DNA of 58,115 nt from CAZSCF01 sp964547585 (lineage in GTDB: Bacteria; Patescibacteriota; Minisyncoccia; Moranbacterales; UBA2206), in the NCBI GenBank assembly GCA_964547585.1, contig CAZJOI010000003.1, positions 1 to 58,115 of the forward strand, given 5' to 3'. The notes under the pieces were generated by a model, which made no database searches, was not told where the DNA came from, and saw nothing but the letters and a program-made list of their open reading frames with translations. Position 1 is the first letter of the stretch. Each line of letters starts with the position of its first letter. Of the stretch, positions 18,547-26,568 are shown one piece after another. A program made the position numbers and the translations under genes.

Positions 18547-20316
18547 ATGAAAAACATATTAAACAAAAAAATGTTTTGGGTGGTTATGTTGGCTATCATT
18601 CTCTTCGGTGTTTTTTTGCGTGTCTATCACTTTGGAGATTGGCTGCATTTTGAATTAGATCAATCGCGTGATGCCAAGATTATCAATTTGGCCATGAGAG
18701 AAGGACCGGAATTTTTGCCACTTTTGGGACCCAAAGCAGCTGGTTCATATTTACGCCTAGGTCCAGTTTTTTATTATTTCAAATATTTGAGTGCTTTGAT
18801 TTTTGGCAATACTCCAAACGGGATGGCTGTCATAATAATGCTTTTTGGAATTCTGGCTATGCCGGCTTTCTATCTTTTGGTGCGAAGATACTTTATCCGA
18901 TGGATTTCTTTGGCACTGCTTTTGCTTTTTTCAACCTCTCTTTTCTTGATAATGTATTCTCGTTTTTCTTGGAATCCCAATGCGTTACCTCTGTTTATTA
19001 TTTTGACAGTGTATTCGCTTCTGCGCGCTGTTGATTCCGAAGAAAAAAAAAGAGGGCTCTGGCTACTGGGAGCGGCTTTTTGTTTAGCTATAGCTACTCA
19101 GCTCCATTTTTTGGCTTTTGTTTCAATTCCAGTAATAGCAGTTGCTTTTTTGATTATCAAAAGACCAAAAATAAGGTGGGCATATTGGGCGGGAGCCATA
19201 GCCATCATTTTAATTATGAATTTCCCAGTGATTTTGAATGAAATAAAAACTGGTGGAGATAACTTCAAAGAATTTCAAGAAGTTGTGATGGGAAAGACTA
19301 ATAAAGAAAATAACAGAACTTTCATTGAAAAAGTATTCAAAGATTATACTGAAAATTCCTTAGGCTATTTTTTGATTGTAAGTGCACAAAATGCTGAACT
19401 TCCAAAACTTGATCAAAAACCCCAATGGGACATTAAATGTGCTGAAAAATGTCGCAATGGCCTACCACTAGGAACTCTCTCTTTGGCACTTTTTTCAATT
19501 GGAATTGTTTTATTAATTAAAAATTTATTTTCCGAAAAAGAGCAAAAAAGAAAAGATTTTTTGATAATAATTTCTCTTTGGTTTTTGGTTGCCTTTGGTC
19601 TATTTTTCCCATTGGCTTTTGATATTTCTCCTCGTTTTTGGTTATTGACGGCTGCCATGCCTTTTATATTTTTGGGTTTTACTTTTGAATTTTTAACTAA
19701 AATTATTCCGAAAAAAATTGCTATTGCTATCGTGATTTTTGCAACGCTTGGTTTTGCAGTTTTTAATCTCCAACAAACGCAGATCAGATTTCAAGGATTG
19801 CAAGATGCACATTTGAAACTTGTTGATGCTTCGGCTGATAGAATTTTAAGAGAAAATCACAGAGTAACTCTCAAACAGCAATACATGATAATGGACTATG
19901 TGGAAAGTTTCTATAAAAAAAATGGATATCCGGTTTATTTAAACAGCGACCCACATTATCGCAGATCATTCCTTTTTCATATGGATACCAGAAATATTCC
20001 TCGTGATGATTTTCGAAATGTCACAAAAAATAGCATAGTCTATCGAAATGGAAATTATTTTTTGGTTTATCCAACTGATTCTGACTTGACCAAAGAAATA
20101 AATGATTACCAATTGGCGTATTCTGAAATTGAAAGAAGACAGTTCGGAACTCTTATGGTTATTCGACTTGTGCCAAAACCAGAAGCTATTAATGCGGAAA
20201 AGCAAGAGATAAAATATCAAGAAAAAACAGAAACAACCGAAGGTGTACCCAAAAGATATACTTGGGAAGAGATATTTAATGAGGACAGCAGCGAAGATAA
20301 TGAAGATGCGCAATAA
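18547..20316 (+). CDS. ArnT/GT39-type membrane glycosyltransferase
   Basis: 589 residues. One N-terminal helix, then FELDQSRDAKIINLAM in the first external loop with the acidic residues expected of GT39, about ten more helices, and a C-terminal soluble domain of about 150 residues ending in a Glu/Asp-rich tail. Similar in plan to, but clearly diverged from, the leftward pair next door. Likely uses polyprenyl-phosphate sugars made by the GT2 enzymes of this locus. Rightward, followed after 130 bases of palindromic repeat by another family member. Confidence 0.82.
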   Translation: MKNILNKKMFWVVMLAIILFGVFLRVYHFGDWLHFELDQSRDAKIINLAMREGPEFLPLLGPKAAGSYLRLGPVFYYFKYLSALIFGNTPNGMAVIIMLFGILAMPAFYLLVRRYFIRWISLALLLLFSTSLFLIMYSRFSWNPNALPLFIILTVYSLLRAVDSEEKKRGLWLLGAAFCLAIATQLHFLAFVSIPVIAVAFLIIKRPKIRWAYWAGAIAIILIMNFPVILNEIKTGGDNFKEFQEVVMGKTNKENNRTFIEKVFKDYTENSLGYFLIVSAQNAELPKLDQKPQWDIKCAEKCRNGLPLGTLSLALFSIGIVLLIKNLFSEKEQKRKDFLIIISLWFLVAFGLFFPLAFDISPRFWLLTAAMPFIFLGFTFEFLTKIIPKKIAIAIVIFATLGFAVFNLQQTQIRFQGLQDAHLKLVDASADRILRENHRVTLKQQYMIMDYVESFYKKNGYPVYLNSDPHYRRSFLFHMDTRNIPRDDFRNVTKNSIVYRNGNYFLVYPTDSDLTKEINDYQLAYSEIERRQFGTLMVIRLVPKPEAINAEKQEIKYQEKTETTEGVPKRYTWEEIFNEDSSEDNEDAQ

Positions 20317-20340
20317 GCTAAATTTCTAATAAAAATACTA

Positions 20341-20440
20341 ATGTCAAATTTCCAATGACAAATCAACGTCAAAATCCAAAGTTCAAAAATTTTATCATTT
20401 GAATTTGGAGCTTGATTGGAAATTTGTCATTTGAAATTCA
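20341..20440. repeat. long imperfect palindrome with heptamer rhythm, intergenic
   Basis: The left half repeats CAAA-bearing units about every seven bases; the right half is its imperfect reverse complement (for example CAAATTTCCAATGACAAAT against ATTTGTCATTTGAAATT, and CCAAAGTTCAAA against TTTGAATTTGG). Lies entirely between two GT39-type genes and stops 8 bases before the next start. Confidence 0.65.
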
Positions 20441-20447
20441 AATTGTT

Positions 20448-21977
20448 ATGTTTACAAAAAAAAATCTTTTCATTGCACTGGCTATAATAATATTTTTGGG
20501 TACGTTTTTACGCTTCTATAAGCTGGGCAACAATTCCTTTGTGGCCGATGAGTTTCTGGATATCAATTCCACCTATGCCTATGCCAAAACTGGGATTTGG
20601 CAGAATTGGGATTTTAACTTTGGGAAAGTGAATAATGAGAACATCTTTGAAGCCAGAGATGAACGCGCCTCTGTGTATAAATGGTTTCCCGCCATGTTTT
20701 TCAAATTTCTGCCACCAACCGAGGGAGTAGCCAGATCAGCGAGTGCTCTTTGGGGAATTTTAAGTATCATTCTGATTTATTTTGCCGCGACTTATTTTAC
20801 CAAGAAAAAAACCATTGGGCTCCTGAGCGCTTTTCTTTTTGCGATAAGTATCTCTGGCTTGGAATTTGACCGCCGGTTTCGAATGTATGCGATGTTTTTG
20901 CCTGTTTATTTATCTTTTTCTTGGCTAATCTTTTGTTTTCTGGAAAAAAAATATGTTGGAAAAATTAACTTTCTTAAAAACTTTAGCCAAAAATGGGGAT
21001 TAAATCTGTTATTTTTAATTCCAGCTGTCGTTGTTGGAATTTTGAGTCTTTTGACCCATCAGCTTACAGGCAATATTGCTTTTACAGTGGGAACATATTT
21101 ACTTTTCTGGGCAATTATGAGCTTTAAAAAAGAAAAATCATATCAAAATAAATATTTCATACTATTTTTTGCCGGAATCTTGGGTTTTGTTGGTTTGAAT
21201 ATTCTAGCTCCCAAGGAAGTTGGATCTTTTACGGCCGGATTATCTTTTTTCAAAGATCACTGGAAATACGTCGGAATTGTTTTGGCTGATTATAGTAATG
21301 GAATTTTAGGCGCAATTTTTGCTGTCTTGGGTGTATATTACATTTATCGAAAACAAAACATGCAGAAAGAGGCTTCTTGGCTTCTGCTGTCATTTTTGAT
21401 TCCACTTCTAGCCGCCATATTACTCTGGGACAGAAATGTCGGAGCGCAATATATTTTCTTTGTGAAATCATTTGAAATCATCTTGATAGCCGCGGGAATA
21501 TATTTTATAGCTCAATTTATGAGAGATAACTTGGTAAATTATGGCAAAAAAGCCTACCTAACAATCCTGATTTTAGCCATATTGATTTTGCCTAATTATG
21601 CCTATTTTTTTCAAGAAAATAATACCTATAAGCAAACTTCATCTGCGGACAATCCAAACTACAGAAAAATATTTACCTATTTTAAGAAATACAAAAAAGA
21701 CGGAGATGTTTTGATTACTAGAAATTTCCGCAATTATTATTGGAGCGGAGCCAAAGTAAAAGTTTTTGATTTTGGTGGAGAGCTAGCCAAAGAAAAATTA
21801 TCCCTGAATCAAATTCAGCAAATCATTACTGAAAATTCCAGCGGTTGGTTTATCATTTCCAGTAATGATGAAAGCTATATTGCCAACGACGCTGTTAGTT
21901 ATATAGAAAAAAACTTGGAAAAAGTCAGTAATCCTCAGGTGAGGGGAGATGTGATGGTTTATCGCTGGGGAAATTAA
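20448..21977 (+). CDS. ArnT/GT39-type membrane glycosyltransferase
   Basis: 509 residues from the ATG at 20448; an in-frame upstream start would run back into the palindromic repeat and is rejected. One helix, then FVADEFLDINSTYAYAK, the DE motif of the GT39 first loop; DRRFRMYAMFLPVY follows, and many helices, then a soluble tail with DVLITRNFRNYYWSG. Probable transfer of a polyprenyl-linked sugar at the outer membrane face. Followed by a terminator that lies inside the end of the convergent gene. Confidence 0.82.
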   Translation: MFTKKNLFIALAIIIFLGTFLRFYKLGNNSFVADEFLDINSTYAYAKTGIWQNWDFNFGKVNNENIFEARDERASVYKWFPAMFFKFLPPTEGVARSASALWGILSIILIYFAATYFTKKKTIGLLSAFLFAISISGLEFDRRFRMYAMFLPVYLSFSWLIFCFLEKKYVGKINFLKNFSQKWGLNLLFLIPAVVVGILSLLTHQLTGNIAFTVGTYLLFWAIMSFKKEKSYQNKYFILFFAGILGFVGLNILAPKEVGSFTAGLSFFKDHWKYVGIVLADYSNGILGAIFAVLGVYYIYRKQNMQKEASWLLLSFLIPLLAAILLWDRNVGAQYIFFVKSFEIILIAAGIYFIAQFMRDNLVNYGKKAYLTILILAILILPNYAYFFQENNTYKQTSSADNPNYRKIFTYFKKYKKDGDVLITRNFRNYYWSGAKVKVFDFGGELAKEKLSLNQIQQIITENSSGWFIISSNDESYIANDAVSYIEKNLEKVSNPQVRGDVMVYRWGN

Positions 21978-21991
21978 TTTTCTTTGTTTTT

Positions 21992-22450
21992 TTAAAAGAG
22001 TTTTCTGAGCCAGCCTAAAAGACTAAACTGGCTCTCTTTTTTTTGTACAAAATTAATGTTTTTTTCTAATTCCTTTTCGAGATTGCCAATTATTTCATTA
22101 GCTAAATATTGATTTTCGGTATTTTTTGTTTCTTGTAATATATTTTTTAGGTTGGATAACTGACTTTCAATTTCTCTTACTGTATTTTTAACTGAAGTTA
22201 ACTTGCTATTACTTATTCCGAAAAAAACAGCAGAAAAACGATTCTGATCTTTTAATATTTTTAAATTTTGATCGGAAGATGAGATCAAAAAATCATTGGC
22301 TTCTTTCTGTTCGGCTAATTGTTCTTTGATAATATTTTCTTTTATTTCTTCATTTTCTTTTTCTTCTGCTACTTCTAATTTAGAAGCTATGTCTGTTATC
22401 TTATTTTCTTTTTCCTCTTCTTTATCAACAACTCTTATAATATTACAAAT
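21992..22450 (-). CDS. coiled-coil C-terminal part of beta-helix protein (upstream part beyond gap)
   Basis: An open reading frame runs leftward from the assembly gap to a stop at 21992, giving about 152 residues rich in Lys/Glu heptads (DKEEEKENKITDIASKLEVA...) and ending SLLGWLRKLF. A TTG at 22288 could be taken as a start, but the frame is open and of coding character right up to the gap, so this is most likely the C-terminal extension of the beta-helix gene at 22461-23339. The two frames differ by one base across the ten N, so the true gap length is probably not ten. Confidence 0.6.
   Translation of the reverse strand: MCNIIRVVDKEEEKENKITDIASKLEVAEEKENEEIKENIIKEQLAEQKEANDFLISSSDQNLKILKDQNRFSAVFFGISNSKLTSVKNTVREIESQLSNLKNILQETKNTENQYLANEIIGNLEKELEKNINFVQKKESQFSLLGWLRKLF
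22007..22044 (+). terminator. rightward terminator embedded in convergent gene
   Basis: GAGCCAG / CTGGCTC stem followed by TCTTTTTTTT. Serves the GT39-type gene ending at 21977, yet lies within the last codons of the leftward coiled-coil gene. Confidence 0.75.
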
Positions 22451-22460
22451 NNNNNNNNNN
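22451..22460. other. assembly gap (10 N)
   Basis: Ten N at an A-rich site inside the beta-helix gene; the coding frames on the two sides disagree, so the length is a placeholder. Confidence 0.95.
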
Positions 22461-23339
22461 ATTTTTTTTGTTTCCTTCCATTGTGTTTTCTTTGAGATTT
22501 ATTGATTCATTCCAATATAGTTCTGATGGACTACCTCCACTTGGAATTCCACAGGTAAATCCAAAGTGTCCATTGCGACTAATAGTATTGTTTATAATAT
22601 CAATACTACCTGTTTTTTCAATAAAACTGTAAAATTGAGCAGCAATTCCACTGGCCTTATTTTTTTTAATAGAGTTTCCGCTTATTTTTACATTCGAACC
22701 CCCGATAATAATTTCTATTCCGCCTTCACCATTTTCAAAAACTTCGTTTTTGGCTATCGTTCCATTGACTTTTTCTCGAATATCAATGCCTTCTTCTGTA
22801 TTTCCGTAAACCGAATTACCAAAAAAAGAAATAGAGCGTTTTCTTTGAACATATATTCCTTTTCTATTTCCACTTATTATGGAATCAGAAATAGAGGCTT
22901 CTTTGCTGCTTTCCGAAAGGTCAATACCTATTTTTGAAGAATTTTTAATTTTACAATTAGTTATTTCTATTTTTCCCAAAGCACTTATTCCATAGGATTT
23001 TCCTGAAATGGTTAGATTTTTGACTTTATTGCCGCCCTCGGAGACAATCGTTCCTCGGATTATGGTCTTATCTCTATTTTGTCCAAATAAATCTGTGTTA
23101 TTTTTCAAGGTAATTGTTTCATCGTAAGTTCCATTTTTAATATAAATTTTTCCGCCTTTTGAGCCTAGCTTGTCGAGAGCTTTTTTTATTGTTGCATAGG
23201 GCTTATCAGAACTCCCATTGGCATCATTTTCAGTATAATTTTTATTAACATAGACATCATAATTTTCAGCGTTGGTAACGCCGCTGGCAAGAAAAAAGAT
23301 AAGAGTAATTGAAAATAGTAAAAGAAGTATTTTTTTCAT
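22461..23339 (-). CDS. secreted right-handed parallel beta-helix protein (partial, runs into gap)
   Basis: About 293 residues visible before the gap. Signal peptide at about 1-24 (LLLLFSITLIFFLASGVTNA), then YVNKNYTENDANGSSDKPYATIKKAL, the usual entry of pectate-lyase-like/NosD beta-helix proteins, and many PbH1-type coils (KIEITNCKIKNSSKIGIDLSES, ISGNRKGIYV, GNTEEGIDI, VKISGNSIKKN). Such folds bind or cleave polysaccharides. Its start overlaps the GT2 stop, so it belongs to the flippase-GT2 operon and may modify the exported glycan. Continues into the coiled-coil piece at 21992-22450. Confidence 0.8.
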
Positions 23340-24073
23340 GCCTTGTGATTATATAATCCCTTTATATCATTAAATCTTATTCTAATTAGGTCGAAGAACA
23401 TATTAAAAGAATCACGAAAAATTCGAATATGACTTCTGATCGGATTTTGCAGGGTTATGGGAAGTTCTTTTATTTTGCAGCCATATTTATTGGCCAAAAA
23501 AATTATTTCAGCATCAAACGCAAACCGTTCAACTGTCATTAAAGGAAAAATTTTCAAAGCAGCTTCATGCTTCATGACCTTGAAGCCACATTGCGTGTCT
23601 TGAATTTTGTAATTGTCTAGAATTAGTTTTCTGATTATTTGAAATATTTTTTCCATAATTTTTCGATACCACAAAACTTTTCTGATTACTTTTCCTCCAG
23701 AAACAAAACGTGAAGCAATCACGATATCATAACCATTATTTATTTCAACTAAAAATTTTTTCAGTTCTTCAATTGGAATAGCTAGATCGGCATCCAAAAA
23801 CATTATAATTTCATTGTGACTCTGGAGGATTCCATTTTTCACGGCATTTCCCTTGCCTTTGTTGATTGAATTTTGAATAATGATTAAGGAAGTTTCTTTT
23901 TGAATTTTTTTGAGTTCCTCTAATGTTCTATCGGTGCTGCCGTCATTAACCGCGATCATCTCAAAAATCTCAAAATTATCTTTGAGATATTGAAATATTT
24001 TCATTAGATTAACGTAGATATTTTTTTCTTCGTTAAAGCAGGGAATGATTATGGATATTTTTTCTCTGTTCAT
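23336..24073 (-). CDS. GT2 glycosyltransferase, dolichyl-phosphate glucosyltransferase type
   Basis: 245 residues. ISIIIPCFNEEKNIYVNLM, AVNDGSTDRT, NSINKGKGNAVKNG and FLDADLAIPIEELKKF are the donor-site motifs of the ALG5-like polyprenyl-phosphate glucose synthases, with DTQCGFKVM later. No long membrane segments. Placed between the flippase and the beta-helix gene (ATGA overlap with the latter). Predicted to make a polyprenyl-phosphate hexose. Confidence 0.92.
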   Translation of the reverse strand: MNREKISIIIPCFNEEKNIYVNLMKIFQYLKDNFEIFEMIAVNDGSTDRTLEELKKIQKETSLIIIQNSINKGKGNAVKNGILQSHNEIIMFLDADLAIPIEELKKFLVEINNGYDIVIASRFVSGGKVIRKVLWYRKIMEKIFQIIRKLILDNYKIQDTQCGFKVMKHEAALKIFPLMTVERFAFDAEIIFLANKYGCKIKELPITLQNPIRSHIRIFRDSFNMFFDLIRIRFNDIKGLYNHKA

Positions 24074-24090
24074 TGATTGAATATGATTAT

Positions 24091-25617
24091 TTAGGCACTC
24101 GGCTCATTACCAGAAAGTTCTTTCTCGACATCATCCGGCTTCTTTTTGGCAATAATTTTTTTGAGATAAATGAGGTCTTTTTTATCTATTTCACCAAGGA
24201 AATATAAAATCAGAAGATATATTGCAAATAATATAACCGACCAGAGGATAAAAACAAATTCTCCCTTGGAAAAAAATAAGGATATTACATATATTATAAT
24301 TCCTCCAGCTGCAATTTTCAATAAACTTTTTAATTTAATAATGGTTCCGAAATCTTTCCAGACATAAAAAAGGATAGCGAGCATAGCTACAAAAGAAGTT
24401 ATAGTGGTAGCGATAGCTGATCCGACAATGCCAAAACGTTTAATCAGAATGTAGTTCAAAAGCGTGTTAACAATAACTCCGAAAATTGAAATCCACATTG
24501 GGATTCTTGTTTTATCGGCGCCATTTAAAACAAAACTCATAACATAGAAAATTGTTAAAAATCCAACGCCATAGGCCAGAATTGACATTGGATAGGCGGC
24601 ACTAAGGTATTCGGAGCTATAAAATATTTTAATAATCGGCTCTGCAAATTGTGCCATTAAAATTACTGAAGGAACAAGTAAGATTGTCATTAGTCTCATT
24701 GATTGACTAATAATCCCATTTGTAAGTTTTCGATCATTTTCCGAAGTTGTCTTAGAAATAACTGGCAAAAGCATAATGGTAAGTGCATAGAAAATGTAAT
24801 ATGGAATGCGTCCAACGGTCAGAGAGGCATTGTATATGCCAGTTAAATAGTCGCTGTGCATAATTCCTTTGACCAGATAGAGATCAATGCTTATGAGTAG
24901 CTCATAGGCCAAGAAGAACAAAATGATTTGCCAAGCATAATTAACCAATTTTTTGGTTGGAAAAGTGCTTTCTAGGCTCAAATTTTGGCCTTCAGCGGCT
25001 TTTTTTATCTCTTTGGCATATCTGAACTGGTCCAGAGTAAAAGCTACTAAAAAGACCGAAAAAGCTGCCAAAGCATAGCCAATTATTGACCCAGGAACGC
25101 GGAAGGCATAAGCCAGGCCAACAATGGCAGCAACTTTTAGAATTGAACGCAAAGTTTTGAGAACTGATTGAACATTGAATTTATGGAGGCCCGTATAGTA
25201 AGAAAAGTAGAAAGAAGCCATAGCAAAGGCTGGGATAATCAAAGTTGAGATTCGGAAAAGGGGAGTGAGGGTTGGATCTCCAAGTAATTTGCTAATCAGA
25301 GGAGCAGCCAGGAAGAATAATATGGTAATAGCACCAATTAAAATTGATTGCAGAAAAATAGCTTTTCTTTTAATAATTAAAACCAATCGGGGATTAGTCT
25401 CAAAAATTTCACTAATATATTTAGCCATGGCCGTTGGGATGCCATTGCCAATTAAAATAATAACCATAGTTGTGAGGGTAACAACCAACCCATAGCGACC
25501 ATAATCAGCAGGACCCAAAATACGCCCCACAAAAGAATGGATGATGTATCCGGAAAGATTGAATATTATTTCTGAGATAACCAGCCAGAAGGTTGACTTT
25601 GCGAGATTGCTTGACAT
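24091..25617 (-). CDS. Wzx-type oligosaccharide flippase (MOP superfamily)
   Basis: 508 residues with about 14 hydrophobic helices, the size and plan of polysaccharide flippases. STFWLVISEIIFNLSGYIIHSFVGRILGP at the N-terminus and GRYGLVVTLTTMVIILIGNGIPTAMAKYISE are characteristic. Moves undecaprenyl-linked glycan units to the outside. First gene of the leftward flippase-GT2-beta-helix operon; its promoter region is shared with the divergent gene at 25684 and shows a TATAAT on the minus strand at 25641-25646. Confidence 0.92.
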   Translation of the reverse strand: MSSNLAKSTFWLVISEIIFNLSGYIIHSFVGRILGPADYGRYGLVVTLTTMVIILIGNGIPTAMAKYISEIFETNPRLVLIIKRKAIFLQSILIGAITILFFLAAPLISKLLGDPTLTPLFRISTLIIPAFAMASFYFSYYTGLHKFNVQSVLKTLRSILKVAAIVGLAYAFRVPGSIIGYALAAFSVFLVAFTLDQFRYAKEIKKAAEGQNLSLESTFPTKKLVNYAWQIILFFLAYELLISIDLYLVKGIMHSDYLTGIYNASLTVGRIPYYIFYALTIMLLPVISKTTSENDRKLTNGIISQSMRLMTILLVPSVILMAQFAEPIIKIFYSSEYLSAAYPMSILAYGVGFLTIFYVMSFVLNGADKTRIPMWISIFGVIVNTLLNYILIKRFGIVGSAIATTITSFVAMLAILFYVWKDFGTIIKLKSLLKIAAGGIIIYVISLFFSKGEFVFILWSVILFAIYLLILYFLGEIDKKDLIYLKKIIAKKKPDDVEKELSGNEPSA

Positions 25618-25648
25618 AAAATTTTTATTACTTCACTATTATTATAGG

Positions 25649-25677
25649 TATAATTGTATACCAAAATTCAAGGAGGT
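25649..25677 (+). promoter_or_regulatory. -10 box and strong Shine-Dalgarno site of the 75-residue gene
   Basis: TATAAT at 25649-25654 (a -35 is only weakly matched near 25625) and AAGGAGGT at 25669-25676, seven bases before ATG 25684. Most other genes in the window have A/T-only leaders, so this perfect ribosome site stands out and also settles the start. Confidence 0.75.
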
Positions 25678-25683
25678 CTAATC

Positions 25684-25911
25684 ATGAAAGAAGGGTACGA
25701 GGGGAAAATTCCTGTGGGAGTAAAGGCGGTTAAGACGAGAGTTGTGGAAAAAAGTAGCGGAAAATTTTTAGGATTTCTTGTAAACATCCTAAGTCTCGTC
25801 GAAGAGGGTTCGGGGGAAAGCAAAATTTTCTGTCTTGTGAAAAATGAAGATGGCACCTCTGGACGTTTCGAGTATGAAAACGTCAATCTGGTCCCCGAGA
25901 TTTTAGCATAG
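25684..25911 (+). CDS. 75-residue protein of unknown function with strong translation signals
   Basis: MKEGYEGKIPVGVKAVKTRV... Small, soluble, charged, with Gly-rich turns and alternating hydrophobic residues suggesting beta strands; no helix long enough for a membrane. No family recognised. It is visibly richer in G and C than its neighbours, carries its own promoter, a perfect Shine-Dalgarno site and a strong terminator, and points against the flanking leftward genes. All this suggests a recently acquired or highly expressed independent gene. An earlier TTG/ATG reading from 25654 is rejected because it precedes the ribosome site. Confidence 0.7.
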   Translation: MKEGYEGKIPVGVKAVKTRVVEKSSGKFLGFLVNILSLVEEGSGESKIFCLVKNEDGTSGRFEYENVNLVPEILA

Positions 25912-25930
25912 CAGCTATTTTCTCGAACTT

Positions 25931-25966
25931 GGAGTTTCTAGGCAATGCTTAGAGACTCCCTTTTTA
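25931..25966 (+). terminator. terminator of the 75-residue gene, inside the convergent kinase gene
   Basis: GGAGTTTCTAGGC pairs with GCTTAGAGACTCC over a 3-base loop, followed by CTTTTTA. It overlaps the last codons of the leftward kinase gene that ends at 25938. Confidence 0.85.
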
Positions 25967-26531
25967 TTTCTTCAAAAATTTCTTCTTTATTTCTATTACC
26001 GTTGATAATTTTTAGATTCCAAATTGGGGCAAAATTATCATATAATTCTTTCTTTTTTTGCAAATATTCGATTCCTTGGTCGGGTTTTCTTTCGCGTTGC
26101 ATGATAATATCCGGATCAGTTTGCAAATATACACCAACATCCGGTCGCTTAACTACTTGGACATTGAATGTCCAAGTAGAGGCTGAGAGAAATTTGATGT
26201 TTACAATGCTATCATAGAAGTACCTATCGGAAACAATATAATCATACCCGTTCTTTTCCAACTTTTTGACTAATTTTTCAAAACGACAAATGTCAATTTT
26301 CAGAAACACCTTACGTAGCAGGATGCCCAATTTTCCTGATTTAGTATTGCTTTTTGAAGCAGATTTTTTATTGTAACAACAAGAAAGGCTGGAAATCCTA
26401 TTGGCAATTCCAAATTGGATGGCGTGGAAATAAAAAACCTTCTTACCTTCCGATTCAAGGTAATTTTTCAGCATTTCTATTTGAGTTGATTTTCCAGACC
26501 CATCAAGTCCGGAAATGGTAATAATTTTCAT
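25938..26531 (-). CDS. thymidylate-kinase-like P-loop kinase
   Basis: 197 residues. Walker A ISGLDGSGKSTQIEML at the N-terminus, the DRY-type SDRYFYDSIV near residue 100, and a LID-like QRERKPDQGIEYLQ with KKELYDNFA. These place it among dTMP kinases or related small nucleoside/sugar kinases; the basic region ISSLSCCYNKKSASKSNTKS and the altered centre make true dTMP kinase uncertain. Residues about 118-127 (STWTFNVQVV) are encoded by a 27-base palindrome that recurs elsewhere in the window, so the gene carries an in-frame repeat insertion. Ends within the terminator of the opposite gene. Confidence 0.8.
   Translation of the reverse strand: MKIITISGLDGSGKSTQIEMLKNYLESEGKKVFYFHAIQFGIANRISSLSCCYNKKSASKSNTKSGKLGILLRKVFLKIDICRFEKLVKKLEKNGYDYIVSDRYFYDSIVNIKFLSASTWTFNVQVVKRPDVGVYLQTDPDIIMQRERKPDQGIEYLQKKKELYDNFAPIWNLKIINGNRNKEEIFEEIKRESLSIA
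26153..26179. repeat. palindrome of the CTTGGACAT family inside the kinase gene
   Basis: Arms CTACTTGGACATT and AATGTCCAAGTAG around one G. In frame with the kinase. Two sister copies lie at 26541-26561 and 33122-33142. Confidence 0.85.
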
Positions 26532-26540
26532 ATTTTATGT

Positions 26541-26561
26541 CTTGGACATTCAATGTCCAAG
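26541..26561. repeat. palindrome of the CTTGGACAT family, intergenic
   Basis: Arms CTTGGACATT and AATGTCCAAG around one C, in the 37-base gap between rtcB and the kinase gene. Confidence 0.85.
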
Positions 26562-26568
26562 TAGATTT

